Shown here in pieces: positions 49,514-61,619 of a stretch of DNA of 64,000 bases. The DNA is taken from positions 802,950-866,949 of the forward strand of contig NW_024103729.1 of assembly GCF_003945595.2 (NCBI RefSeq), read 5' to 3'. The notes under the pieces are model-generated. The model was not told the DNA's origin and did no database searches. It was given only the letters and a program-made list of their open reading frames with translations. How positions within the stretch are numbered: position 1 is the stretch's first letter; the number at the start of each line of letters is the position of its first letter. A program made the position numbers and the translations under genes. The DNA comes from Pipra filicauda (Eukaryota; Chordata; Aves; Passeriformes; Pipridae).

Positions 49514-51900
49514 CACCAGCATAAAAGTTATATTTTGAGGCTTACCTGCACAGACCAGGGAAGTAGAAATAAGATTTTATACGTAAAAGATTAGTCTTGT
49601 CATCATTCTAAAAACTACAAAATCATGACTCAAAACCTGACTGCATAGAGACCTTGTTTGCATGTTACCTCTGCTCTTCACCTGCCACACCCCAAAAAGA
49701 TTTTTAAAGGGGGCAAAAGGTAGCTCTGTGTGTATGTGACAGATAAAGCCTTTTTGTCTCCTTGCATAGCACAGAAAAGCAGCAGCCAGTTTTACAAACA
49801 TCATTTGTGAGAGACTGAGTTGAACTGCATATTAAACATATGAAGATCACTGGAATGCTAATTAAAACCCAAGAACCAAAGAGGCATTCCTTCCACTGCT
49901 GCAGAAATCGATCCACCTGTTGACAGGAAACATTCTTCCTGAAATATATATCATGTCTCATGCTGGAATTATGTCAGAAATTGCTTCAACTCTTCTCCTG
50001 CAATATAATCTGACCCTTCACCACTATGCCCAAACAAATCAGACACCCATCAGGTTAGAGGGCATGTAATTACAGGTGTGGGGGGTAATCTATTCAGTCT
50101 GAAGATGCAGCAGCTGGAAACTCTGTCTTGTTGATATTTTAAAAAGTAAAACAAGGCTTGAAGCTCTATGCAGGCAAATTGAACAAACGAAATCAATATC
50201 GCAGACAGCTGCGGAGGCTTTTCTTTTGTTATGTTTTTATGACATGAGTGGATATTACAAGTCAAAATATTTTTTGTACACACATTCCTCCAGTCAATAT
50301 GTCTGCAAAGGGTGCCATATCTCACGGCCATCAATAGAGGTTTTGCCCAAGGGTACTTGGGCATGGCTAAATTTATCCAACAGTTTTGTAAGGACTGTTC
50401 TAGGGACATCTCAGGGCTTCATCTTCACAGTATTAAACTTTTAACTGAGGACAGGAATTGGGAGAATCACAAAGCAAATAGTAGGTAGAATAAACATTTG
50501 TTCATTTAGATTTTTGCGAAAGATCCAATAACTGAAATTTTTTCAGAACTTCCAGAATGTTTAATAAGAGTGTGTTGCAATTTACATCAAGATGTGGAAA
50601 ATTCAATGCAGTTTACACCGCCCAGAATTCTGGAGCTGCCAGCTCTGAAGGAATGGAGCACATAAATAATGTATTTACTGTTATTCTTGGTCTGCAGCTG
50701 ATCTCCTGCTGAGCACTGAGAAAGAGTTTTAGAGCCCTAGGAGACAGCTGGTGCTGTCTAGCATGTTTGACTGATTTTGTGAGCAGAGAATTAAAGGCAT
50801 AAAAAGCAAAATAAGCATCTAAAACTAAAGATTTATTTTCTCCTGAAAGAAAACTTGGAAGGTTAAAAAGCTGTGCAAGAAGGCACAATTAAGAATAATC
50901 TGTTATGAAGAATTATATTATTTGAAAATTAAAATCTCAAGTAGATTTGATGGAAAGCCAAGCATACAATTTTTTCTTCAGATAAACAGGGTTATGTTCT
51001 TAGTAATACATAATACTTTGCATTCAACATAAATGCCAGAAAGCTAATGACTATAAAAGATTTAGATCACTTGAGATGTGGACCTCAAATGTGGTGCCAT
51101 CTAGCATTCAGCTGCAGTTTTGTGAGACTGAAGTTCAGCTGTTCTTCAACACAACCTACAGGGAAGAAATGTTTTCAGTACCAGGCAGGTTTTCTGGAGA
51201 AGGCACCAAACTCATGGGCTCTTCTGCTCATTTCAAAGAGCTAGTCAGACTGGAATTGGTAAACCCCATTCCTGTTCTTCAGCAAGCAGGTCAGCTGGAG
51301 GAAAAAAAATTCCTCTAGCTGCTTTCTCACCCCTCTGCAAACCAATTATTCCCCTTGTAGAATTCCTATCAATCATTATCAAACCTAAAAGCCAGTATTC
51401 ACTCAGATGAAGGATGTTTATAAATTAAATTCCTCTTTCAAAACAATTCCATTCTGACTCCTCCAAGACAGCAGGGGAGAAACTTTTATAATCCTAGCCA
51501 CAGATATGGAGCACAGAACAGCAAATCTCTCGGTTCCGACTCTCCTTCTGCAAGGCAGCAACGGGCTTTGCAAATCATCTGGCCCATTTGGGAAAGGGTT
51601 GTTGTGCCAGAAAACTCAACAAAACCTGTGTCAGTATTTCATGTGTCAGAAAAACTTTTCAGGGGTGTGATTGGGTGGAAGTGTCTTGTTACCCTTCCTT
51701 TTTTCAGCCTTCTTAAGCAGACTGGCATAGCCTGAGACAGATGATAATGATGGAGTTTCTTGGGTCTGATAAGTAAACCCCTCCGAGATATGAGGCTTCA
51801 ACAATGTATCTTACAAGGACTCAGTAAGACAATAAAGCAATTAAATCATTGCATCCCATCAACTAACAGGTTTCAAAGATGATACCACTGTAATTATGCC
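49514..51900. other. No recognised gene
   Basis: About 2.4 kb. The 119-codon minus-strand frame at 50,050-50,409 has no recognisable domain and is within chance length. Confidence 0.5.
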
Positions 51901-51946
51901 ACTAACAACAGAAGTTCCAGCACACTAACAACAAAAGTTCCAACAA
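51901..51946. repeat. Imperfect tandem duplication, period 23
   Basis: Two abutting 23-base units, 51,901-51,923 and 51,924-51,946, each begin ACTAACAACA and contain AAGTTCCA. They differ at three positions. Confidence 0.88.
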
Positions 51947-52291
51947 ACTCACACAACCTCTATGTAACAGCTGATTTGGCAGAAACCACTCAAAACATGT
52001 CCCAGCTTGAAAAGTAATTTCAAGAACTCAAGAAAATGAGACACAAACTTCTGCTTCTATTCAGCCCTGAATAGAGCTAAAATGTATAAATCATGGTTCA
52101 TGAATGAAATATGGGGAGGAGAATTTCACTGCACCACAGATGATGAATCCTGGGCAGATAACCTTCAAAAGATGCACATATTGCTATCACAGTGAGAAAA
52201 TTCCAATGGAAAGCAATTTCACACTGCTTATAGGCCATTGTAATCAGCTAGAAAACGAATTAGCATAGCCCAGAGGACAAGGTACTATCAA
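51947..52291. other. No recognised feature
   Basis: Unassigned AT-rich sequence. Confidence 0.5.
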
Positions 52292-52361
52292 ACAGGGTCT
52301 TGATCCAGTGAAGCACTTAATCTTATGCTTAATATTAAGCACCTGAGCTGTTCCATTGAGC
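52292..52361. repeat. Palindromic fossil amniote repeat
   Basis: The order 'cttgatccagtgaagcactt', 'atgcttaatattaagcac' and 'gctgttccattga' follows a palindromic repeat common in turtle, crocodilian and bird DNA (gatccagcaaagcacttaagc, catgcttaactttaagcatg, agtcccattgaagtc). The core TGCTTAATATTAAGCA at 52,326-52,341 is a perfect 16-base palindrome. The second, mirror half of the element is missing. I recognise the pattern but cannot give the family name. Confidence 0.62.
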
Positions 52362-53814
52362 CACATATGCACAAATCAAACTTGTTCTGACACTAAAAAT
52401 AACTGAAATAATTTCTAGCAAGTTATCTATTTATTGAATCCATTATTTTGTTCTAGTCACATGTTGCCCAAGACAATACTCTCCTTTTTCAAACTATTCT
52501 AAATAATTTAGCATTATACCTGCATATTTCTGCCACTAGTGCTTGGACTAAATGCCATTCACAGTTCATGAAGTTCTTATGAAAATGTCGATACACCATA
52601 TATTATTTACAAATAATAAGGCATATTTTCTTTTCAATGACAAGTAGTGTATAGATTTTAGTAAAGTCTCTGGTTTGAATACATTAACAAGACCAAAATT
52701 CTCTAATATCTACACGACAATTTCTGGGAAAAAAATCCATTAGTCATCATACATATTTATGAAAAGTGGGATAAATGTAATCAAAGCATCATACTTTTAT
52801 CTGGGCAGCTAGTCAGATGTATTTATTTTTTTTCAAATACTATTTGCAATGGTCTAAATAGGGTATAGGTTAATGCACCAAAAATGAAAGAGATTTCAGA
52901 GGCAAATTATGAAAAGTAATGTTTTTTATCCAGGAAGACAGTCCCAAAATCTGAAAAATGAAGAAATATTGACAAATGAGCATGAAATAAAACTTAGAAA
53001 CCTGAGAACAAACTTCAAATTTTCCATATAGCTAGATAAAATACCAGAAGTTTGAAATATGGAAAGAAGCAAAAATAAGATTAGACAGATTCTACTGGCT
53101 TTAGAATCACTGAGCTTTAATCAGTAACTTGTATCATCCACAGAAGACAGACAAATAACTTTCAGATAAAACAGTGTTATAGTACGGAGAGGTCATCCTT
53201 CCTCTATACAGAGGTAGGTTAGGCCATTTGGATTCAACCTAAGGTGATTCAAGTCTTTGGAACAATTTAATCCGGCTGCTCCAAGGGGCAGAGCCTTGAC
53301 CAAGGGAAAGGTAAAATGAGAGCGGAAATGACAGAGGGGAAAGGAGGAGAAGCCCAAAAGAGCAGGACTGTGGCAGAGTGGGAAAGGAGGTGTGTTCTTG
53401 GCACTGATGCACCTGGAGAAATACCACCTACCACTAATACATGTGATTCCACATTACATTGCTACGTAAAATTTTGTCAGCACACCTACCCAAAATGAAT
53501 TACAACTGCAAAATTATGCTACTAAAAATGTCATAATTTGCATTCAAATTCAATGTCTCCATGGGCCTGTTAATCCTCATAACAGAATTTCATATTCAAG
53601 ATATATGTATTTAGTGTACATGCTAAAATGGTGAACAATACCAAGATACATTTTTCCTATATACTTTCTATTACTTCATAATCCCCTTCCAAAACAGGCA
53701 TTTAAAGGATCCACAATTTACTGAGATTGCAGATTGCTGTTTCCTTCTAAATTGACGTTCAAAGCTTACACATACTATGATTTATCTAAAACGTTGACCT
53801 ACAATACCTTATCA
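52362..53814. other. No recognised feature
   Basis: About 1.45 kb. GC is somewhat higher at 53,240-53,420, where short frames overlap on both strands. Confidence 0.5.
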
Positions 53815-53850
53815 GAAAAAAAAACCAAACCAAAACCACAAAACCAAACA
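53815..53850. repeat. A/C-only low-complexity tract
   Basis: Poly-A passing into aaccaaaccaaaaccacaaa words. Confidence 0.85.
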
Positions 53851-56046
53851 CTAGAAAATATATCTTAAATATACAGGGAAAGCCAAATCAGTTACAGTTG
53901 TTGTAATCAATTCCCATTTGCAGTGGGATCACAAAGCATTATTTAAGTGACTGCAGCACACATCCATTTCAAGGATGGGAACTAAGGGTCTCTTTCAGCA
54001 AAGTACTCAGGGAAGTATTTCTCTTCATACTTGCCAAGTTTGTTAGATGTGGACCTACATGTAAACTCTAATGGCATTATTTCTTACTTCTCCACAGTCT
54101 CACAGTCCCATAGAAGGTAGTAAGAAGTAAAAAAAAAAGCTTTTGGATTAATAAAATTTTTATCAAACTGAATAAAGCCCCTTCTCTTATAGGTTTGCTT
54201 TGAATGTACTTCATCTAACTGAAAAGACTTTTGGATATAAAAAACTCCTCATCTTTTGATGAATTTTGTGTTAATTCCTTTCTTCAAGTGATTCAGCATT
54301 AAAGCCTTTTAGAACTATGAATATTAGAAAATATGTATATTTTTTAAAAAAAATTGTGAGGTAAAGAGATGAAGTTATCAAAAATACCTTATCTCTTTTT
54401 ATTTTTTTTTTGGAAGAGACAATAGCACATTGTTGTATCCACAAACTTGTGTTACTGCTTTAAAAAATTAATAAAAGACATATTTGCATGCTAAGATAAG
54501 AATGGTTTCTCCCTCCTCTAAGTCTGCAGTCAATTTCACTTTTAACAACTAAATAATGAAATAATTTTTCACTGCTAGCAATACTGTCACTGCTGTTTGC
54601 AGTGCTGCTGTTTGCAGAGGAAATGACCAACAACATTCACCACCTGTTTTTCCCAAAAACTGAGTTCCATTTTATGCTGTTTGTGAGAGTTTTTCCCTTT
54701 GCCTAGTTCAGCACTCTCATTATGCACCACAGAGACTCAGAAAAGAGAAAGTATATCTGAATATTCTGAAGATTTTTATATTTTTAAGCATTCATTCATA
54801 AATTGAAAGAAAAACCTGAATTTACATCAAACTAAATCAGAATATTCATCGTCTAATAATTTTAAACATATTTTACTGCAAACAAATGTTTATATCTGCC
54901 AGTAGCACACGTGCACTGCTACTGAACATGAGAAATGAGCACTTTCAATTTGTGACACAAAAAGTCCCCTCGCCCCACTTCCAGACCATTATCCATTTAA
55001 ACTGAACCTTGGTAGCTGACAACAGAGTGCATTTGCCAGGGTCTGTCAGAGGACACAGGGTAACTTTTGTTATTGTCTTCAGAAGGATCAGAACTATGTG
55101 CAACAGGGGCAGCCTAAGTCAAAATAAAATTCAGGAAAATAACAGCTAATGCAAACTCTCTTGTCCTTTCTTCACCATTTTGTGCATAGCTATCAAAGGC
55201 ATGCCAACGGTATCTACAATACTGTTCTTATTCAATGATAATGTGACAATTCCCTTAGGAAAGAGGTAAAAATCCTAAAAGACATCAGAGTCCAGATGCC
55301 TGTACCAAGAGCTAGACTCATGTCTTTTTAGCTTTGGTTGATCTCATCCATTTTTGCCTGGCCAGACACAGAAATCTCCTCCAGTTACAAAAGCACTTGA
55401 CTCTTTCTGAGTGTATGCTGTGGGCAGTTCTTTTGATGTGATACACAAATGGCCATTAGCTAAATGATAATAAGAATGAATATAGTCACATTGCTAATTA
55501 CTATCTGCAGATTAGTCTCACTTCTAATCTGACTTCTGGCTTAAATATACGTAAACCTTAGATCTATTCCTGGCTGATTTTAATTTGGAGGCTGACCATT
55601 GCAGAGACTTCATCTCTTCTCATGAACTATAACCTCCTGTGACAAAACTGAGCACATTTTCCTGACAGAATGGCTTCTGTGAAGGAATCTTGAGATGAAC
55701 AAACAGATGAGGTTTTACTGATTACAGAGGGGTGCTGAGAAATTTTTTGGCTAGGATTTTAAAACATGAGGAACATTGAGTATGCCTAATCTATTGTTTT
55801 AACCCCGTGTAATGGAAGCACAGTTAGGCCTGGGATGAGCTGTCTTGAAATAATTGCGTTCAAAGTGATCAAGTCTTTAAAAAGAAAATGAAAGTCAACA
55901 ACGAAATTCTCAGTTGACAGATCAGATAAGTGGAGCACTTACAACCATGCCAAGGGGTCTACAGACTGTTAGGCACTAGTGAAAACATGAAAGAGAAATC
56001 TAGAGATTCAGAGAGGAGCCTCGGAGATCTCCTTTAGCATGGATTC
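53851..56046. other. No recognised gene
   Basis: About 2.2 kb of AT-rich DNA. Contains a 13-base direct repeat, CTGCTGTTTGCAG, at 54,590-54,602 and 54,605-54,617. Confidence 0.5.
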
Positions 56047-56277
56047 TTGCTGCTAAGAAAATGGGATCAGAGCAGCATCTTCTGGGAAACTGTTATACTC
56101 AGTAATCATGGATATCCAGGAAAAAGGAAAGGGATAAGCAAGAAATCATTTTCTGAACTCAACTCTGAATTTGCCTCTGAAAATGAAGAGGCAAAGAAAT
56201 CTCCTCCACAGCTCAGAACAGCCAGACAAATAAATGAGCTTGAAGAACAGGCGAGGAGAGGCTTGAAAGCATTTTAG
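56047..56277 (+). other. Unrecognised 76-codon frame, possible terminal exon
   Basis: A stop-free stretch ending in TAG at 56,275-56,277. The last 45 residues are hydrophilic and charged, protein-like in composition, with a Glu-rich segment (SENEEAKK) and a helix-like basic end (LEEQARRGLKAF). An AATAAA follows at 56,371-56,376, about 95 bases past the stop. Against coding: no ATG opens the frame in good context, no strong pyrimidine tract precedes a candidate acceptor, AATAAA is common in this AT-rich window, and I recognise no homologue. It could be a last exon, a decayed retrocopy or chance. Confidence 0.2.
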
Positions 56278-56610
56278 GATTTACCTGTCCATATTTTGTT
56301 TACACTTAAGAGGGGCAGTTGCCACAATGTTTTCATGCTGACTTGCTTGCAGAAACAAAAGAGAAATGAAAATAAATAAGCAGAATTACTGTTCATTTAG
56401 TTATTGACTGATATCTTTTATTTTCCTTTCTACAGTTTCAGTTTCTATTTAACAGCTGAATGAAAACTAGCCACAAATTCTCCAAACCATTCACATGACA
56501 CTTTGAGTGAATTGTTATACTGACAATGTGATATGAGAGTATTCGTTGGTAAAATGTGTTGTTTTCAAGGTTTTGTAAACCAGACGTGAGACGTCTTAAT
56601 AGGATCATGC
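56278..56610. other. No recognised feature
   Basis: AT-rich sequence after the frame, with an AATAAA at 56,371 and a T-rich stretch following it. Confidence 0.5.
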
Positions 56611-56710
56611 ACTAAAAACAAAAAAAACCCACTAACAACAAAAAACTCGAACAACAAACAAAAAGCCAAACCAAACCCCCACAAAACAAAACAAAAAACC
56701 CAAACAGAAC
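56611..56710. repeat. A/C-only low-complexity tract, about 100 bases
   Basis: Long run of aaac, caaaa and ccaaacc words with almost no G or T. It is the longest of the A/C tracts in the window. Confidence 0.9.
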
Positions 56711-59700
56711 ACATTTGTGGAATTTCATACAAAATTAAAATACAATAAAAAGGGATAGTAAATTGTAAGATGATTACTAGCTTCCTCTGATTAATGAAAT
56801 GCCCGAAAAAGGAAGGGAAAACAATCTTCTACAATGATACTGGAAGTTTTTAGAGCACTCCAATAAAAAATAGTGGAAGCATTGGAAAGGACTCAGTACT
56901 GCAATGTAGACAACCAGTTTAGAAATAAATTCAGTTGGAATACTCTTATTTGTTATAATAAGACATGTTTCATTTGCAACTTTGCTTTCAAGATTTTGTT
57001 TTTTTTCATTTTTGACTAAAACTCAACAAACTTATTAGGCAAATATTCACAACCTGCCTGGGCCACTTTATGACAACCCAGCTGTACAGGGAAATTAGAG
57101 CAAGGTAGAAGTGCAGCTGCTTGAAAACAGTGGGGAGAGAAATAAAAAAAAAAGATGTGCTTATTTCTTATTCAGCATTCTCAGCATTCAGCTGCCTCAT
57201 AAAAAATATCTCTGCCTACAAATGGAAAAGGAACACAATAAGATATACTCTGGAAAAAGCACCCTTAGAACAATACTTTGAGTCATGTTCTATAATTTAT
57301 ATCCTTCACTGTATTAGCAGAGAAAAAGGTTATCCGGGCAACCTGAAAATTAATTACGGAAGATTAAACAAAGTTGTTTCTGTAAAAAAAGTGTAAGCAA
57401 AATTTTTAACAGATGTACATTGCCGTGTCATTGCTTCCCAGGGATTCTCAGACTACTCTGTAAAAGGGGTTGAACTTCTGCATTCTTTTCTGAAAGAAAG
57501 AAATAAAAAGGGGGGAAAAGAAAAAAAAAGTAAATATAATTTGATATTTTCCCTTGCAGCTGAGTTCCGATAAAAGTTAACATAGCTAGTGTATTTAGCA
57601 ACCAGACAATTAAGTAATCTTAAGACACTAAAAGTTATTATTTTTAGTGGTAAACTAGAAGAGAGACTACATTTGTTTTTTTATTCTAGGTTTTTTTTCC
57701 CCTTTATGGTTAAAAAAAAAAAAAGCTAATTATAGTAATTTCTTTTCTTTTATTTGAAAAATAAAATTATCAAAAATAATTACCTGATTCTAGAAGCTGG
57801 TTGATGAAAAGTAAAGATGTTAAGACTAATAATACACTCATGAAATTCAGCAGTAAAATTGCTGCTCAAAAATTATCACATGAATATGTCTTTGAAAGAA
57901 TTAAATACAGTTTTTTCAGATGAATAAAATTTTCAAGTTATAGTCATTTTTATCTCTGATTTATCCTTCTTGAAAATGATCATAGTTTCATTGAAAATCA
58001 TATCCTTTTTCAAAATGCCTCAAAAGCTTATAGCAACATTTGCATGTTCTATTTAATTCTCTGATTTCTTCACAGCAATTTCTGTTGAGGTAAATTACAT
58101 TTCTACTGAACCGCACAGGCTTAATCTTTAAAATCTGTGAGCTTTTTCAATAATGTTATACTTGGAATGACACACTTGAAAAAATATTAGAACAGGGTGA
58201 CATAAGAAATTTCATTCCATGTGAAGAAACAGTAAGACAATGTGGATTTGTCTGTGCTTTGCTTCTGTACAGCATTTCAAGTAAGTATTTAATACTATGT
58301 TGCAAAACCAAAGTGAGATTGAAAGCCCTACTGTTACGGAAATTGGCATTAAATTTTGTGCTTTTTTTCACTCAGAAAGTCTTATTAAACAAAAATTCAT
58401 GGCACTCTTGTTTCAATATGAAAGTCCAAAGCTAAAAAGCCACTCCCATTATGCCATGAACATAAATGCCTATCAATAAGCCCAGAATACAAAACATATC
58501 TATTGATAGAAAAGAAACTGTCCACAGAATCTCAAACAGCACTGGACATTGCTAAACTGGACTGAAACAGAGTCTAAGGATCCTGATGAAGAAAACAAAC
58601 CTTACTTTGCTGGTTCTTGTACAACAAACAATAAAACTTGATAAACATAGACTTTTGAAGTGAATGTTCACATTGTGGTGGTCTCCTAAGCAGCCTATTT
58701 GCAGTCTCATCATAAAGGAACATCAGAGGTAATACAACAAGATAGTAGAGCAGACCTATATTTTGGGAAACAATCTACCAGGAAATCCAGTTGCTAGATT
58801 TATTTTTATGCTGTTCTAAGCTACAATAAAGAGCATTTTTCCAATGTCAATGTGTAGCACAAGAACTGAGAAGAACATACTTGGCTTTGAATCACCTTCT
58901 TTCCTCACTCCTTTGTTGCACCAAGTGCAGGCAAGCTGTTTATTTGAACCCAAAGCCCTTTGGACAGTCTCAGCTCAACAAACAGATATGATGTATGGGT
59001 ACTCACACTCCTCCTCATCTGTTGCTATGGCATTTTGCCTGCTCACAAGGTGATTGGACAATTTTGCTATGAAAGTCAGCACCAAAGATCAAAAGCTCTC
59101 CTGTGGAACAGCACTGCCTCTGCCATCTGTTTTGCATGATGCTTGACAGGTTCTGGGAAGAATGGATGAGAAGGCAATACCATATCATGCTTTTACTTAT
59201 TTTTCCTCACTAGCTGACATTTTGTCCCACCTTTGTTCCACCTGCTACTTGAAAAAATGGGGAGAAAAAACAAAAACTTCAAAAGAGAAGAGAAAAAAAA
59301 CAATCAGCCTCCCTCAGTTTGTAACTGAAGGAACTCGTAGTGGTTACTAAGCAGAGGTAACAGATATCATCATATATATAACATCTGCCAGCACCCTGTA
59401 GGAAACAATAAAAATAACCTACCAAAAATTAAAGAGTTCCCAACAATATACAGTGAGTAGTGCACTCATACCCCCACACACTAAATAATGTTAAAGAGTC
59501 GTGCAGAAAAAAATCATTGACCACCAAAACCAGTATAAAATCTTTCTGAAAGAAAAGCATTGTGGGAAAAGTTGAAAAGATTTGGCAGCTTCTTATAATC
59601 AGATTTCCTGGGAGACAGTGTTGAAATACTTTTAAATAATTTTTAAAAGAACTAAATGAATGATAACAAATTAAATTAAATGCCAGTTTACTGAGAACAT

Positions 59701-61590
59701 GTCAGTCAACTCTAAATTCAGCTACATAAGCAGTTGTCAAATATTTGTTTCTTATCCATTGCTGTAGAAATGTAGGAGGAAGGAAGATACTACCCTTCAT
59801 TAAAAGATGGGAAGTGGGTTGTCTAAATTACAAGTTCTCTAACATCATAGTTTTTGTTAGTGAGTAGGACAAAAATCCACCAATTCCTTTTCCTGTCTCA
59901 CAGCTCTTATTTTATATCCTGCTATGCTAAAGACAAAATAAGTATGAGCATTTGAATCATATCTCATTTACTTCTGTATAAGAACATTACAGAGACATCC
60001 AATGCAATTTGGAAGGCCTTCAAGAACAACCACTTTTTCTGAGTATACTCTAAACCACAATCCTGATGAAAATTTCCTATTTATAATTCCTGACCCTTTC
60101 AGATTCCCAAATGTTCCCTCTGTAGGGACTGAAATGATGGTGGAAATATTTTTCTCACCACAGGCAGTCACATCGTTCCACCTCCCTAAGTGAGAGTGTG
60201 CTTATGTTCCTGAAGGAGATGCCAGCAAATCAGAGTATTGAGGCATTTCTTGGGTCCAGATGATCTGTTACTGCAATGCAGCAACTCCCAGCAATGTTCA
60301 AGGGAACAGCTATTATGAGGAAGCTCATATAGTTAGTCCTCCAAAAACCAGCCTCATTTCTAAATTATTTATACATGTTAATTTTTTCTCCCCATGCTGT
60401 TATGCATTTGAATTGTTTTGCTCTCATTTATAGCAGTACACATTATGGCTGAGATTTTCAAAGCCATGAATCCCTCAGGTGGCTTTCAAGATCTAAATGT
60501 AATCTCTTAGTTTATGCTCATTTATAGTGGATTTCCAAAGGAAGATGCTTTTTCATTCCAGAAAGCAGCTTATGCAAATTAGTTTTTGTTATCAGACGCC
60601 CATCCTTCAGTACCGTCATTAATTAGCAGACTGGATACCGTGAAAACTGTCTGTAGTTTTTAATTATAATGGGCAAAAATGAAGACAAGCTTTCTTTGCC
60701 ATAAAAAGTAGCTGAAAACACATAATAAATACATTTACTGCAAAATATTTCTGGTGGTACAACGTCTCATTTTACAGTAATATGATAATGAGCCTATACA
60801 GGAGATTTGATTAGTATTTTCCCATGAAAAACTGTAGTATATTTCACATTAAACAAATGCCCCAAAATGTTTGGCAATATATACTGAGAAATGCAAACAT
60901 GAGCCACAGTGTGACCCAAGCTGTGAACAGAGTTGTTACATGTTGTTTCTGAGAATAACAACATCAAAATCATAAGACTTGTTTGAAGGAAAGATCCCAT
61001 TCCTCTTTTTCTTTCAGTAGGTCCTCTAACAATTGAATGAAAAACTAACATGCAGTAAAAAGTAAAGCTCCTCAACACCACATAAAAAGTCTCCTTGGTT
61101 TGGGATTGTCATGGGCAAAAATTTGTTTTCAAAATCAAATCTGGCAATGTCTGCTTGAGTTCTTCTTCGAAATGATATTGATTGGTTAAATAACAAAAAT
61201 GGTTATTAATTCCATAGTTCACAATTCCCACAATTCAAAGAATAGCACTTCAGAGAACATTTTAAACAGGTAAAAAGCTTAGTCCTGTAATTGTAATTCC
61301 CATCCAACAGATTTGCTGATTCCAGCAAGGAAAGGTGTATTTCTTTGTTTTGTCACTCTGTGTTCATTTATATTAATTGTAGAAGAAGGGAAAATCTTCT
61401 TATGGGTTGCAGCTGATGCAAGTTTCAGGTGTCAGATTAGCACCCTCTGTGCCTGTACAGTGTTACCTGGTATTCACTGGTTGTCAGCTGCTACCTGGGA
61501 TTTGAAGGATAACCCATTCCAAACAAACCAGCCTGCAGAAGTGCACATCCAGCCCTATATCCCCCCCTGCTTTACTTCTGTTAGTAGTAT
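56711..61590. other. No recognised gene
   Basis: About 4.9 kb, AT-rich. Purine-rich tract at 57,492-57,532 and poly-A near 57,712-57,724. A motif cluster at 60.55-60.68 kb is described in the findings. Confidence 0.45.
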
Positions 61591-61619
61591 ATGGTCTCCC
61601 TCAGCTTTAGGGAGACCAT
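61591..61619. repeat. Perfect hairpin, 11-bp stem
   Basis: ATGGTCTCCCT at 61,591-61,601 and AGGGAGACCAT at 61,609-61,619 are exact reverse complements around the loop CAGCTTT. One more G-T pair is possible outside. The stem is too short for a typical microRNA precursor. Confidence 0.88.

Noticed and set aside
50050..50409. 119-codon minus-strand frame
   Set aside because: Length within chance expectation; no domain, no splice signals and no codon pattern.
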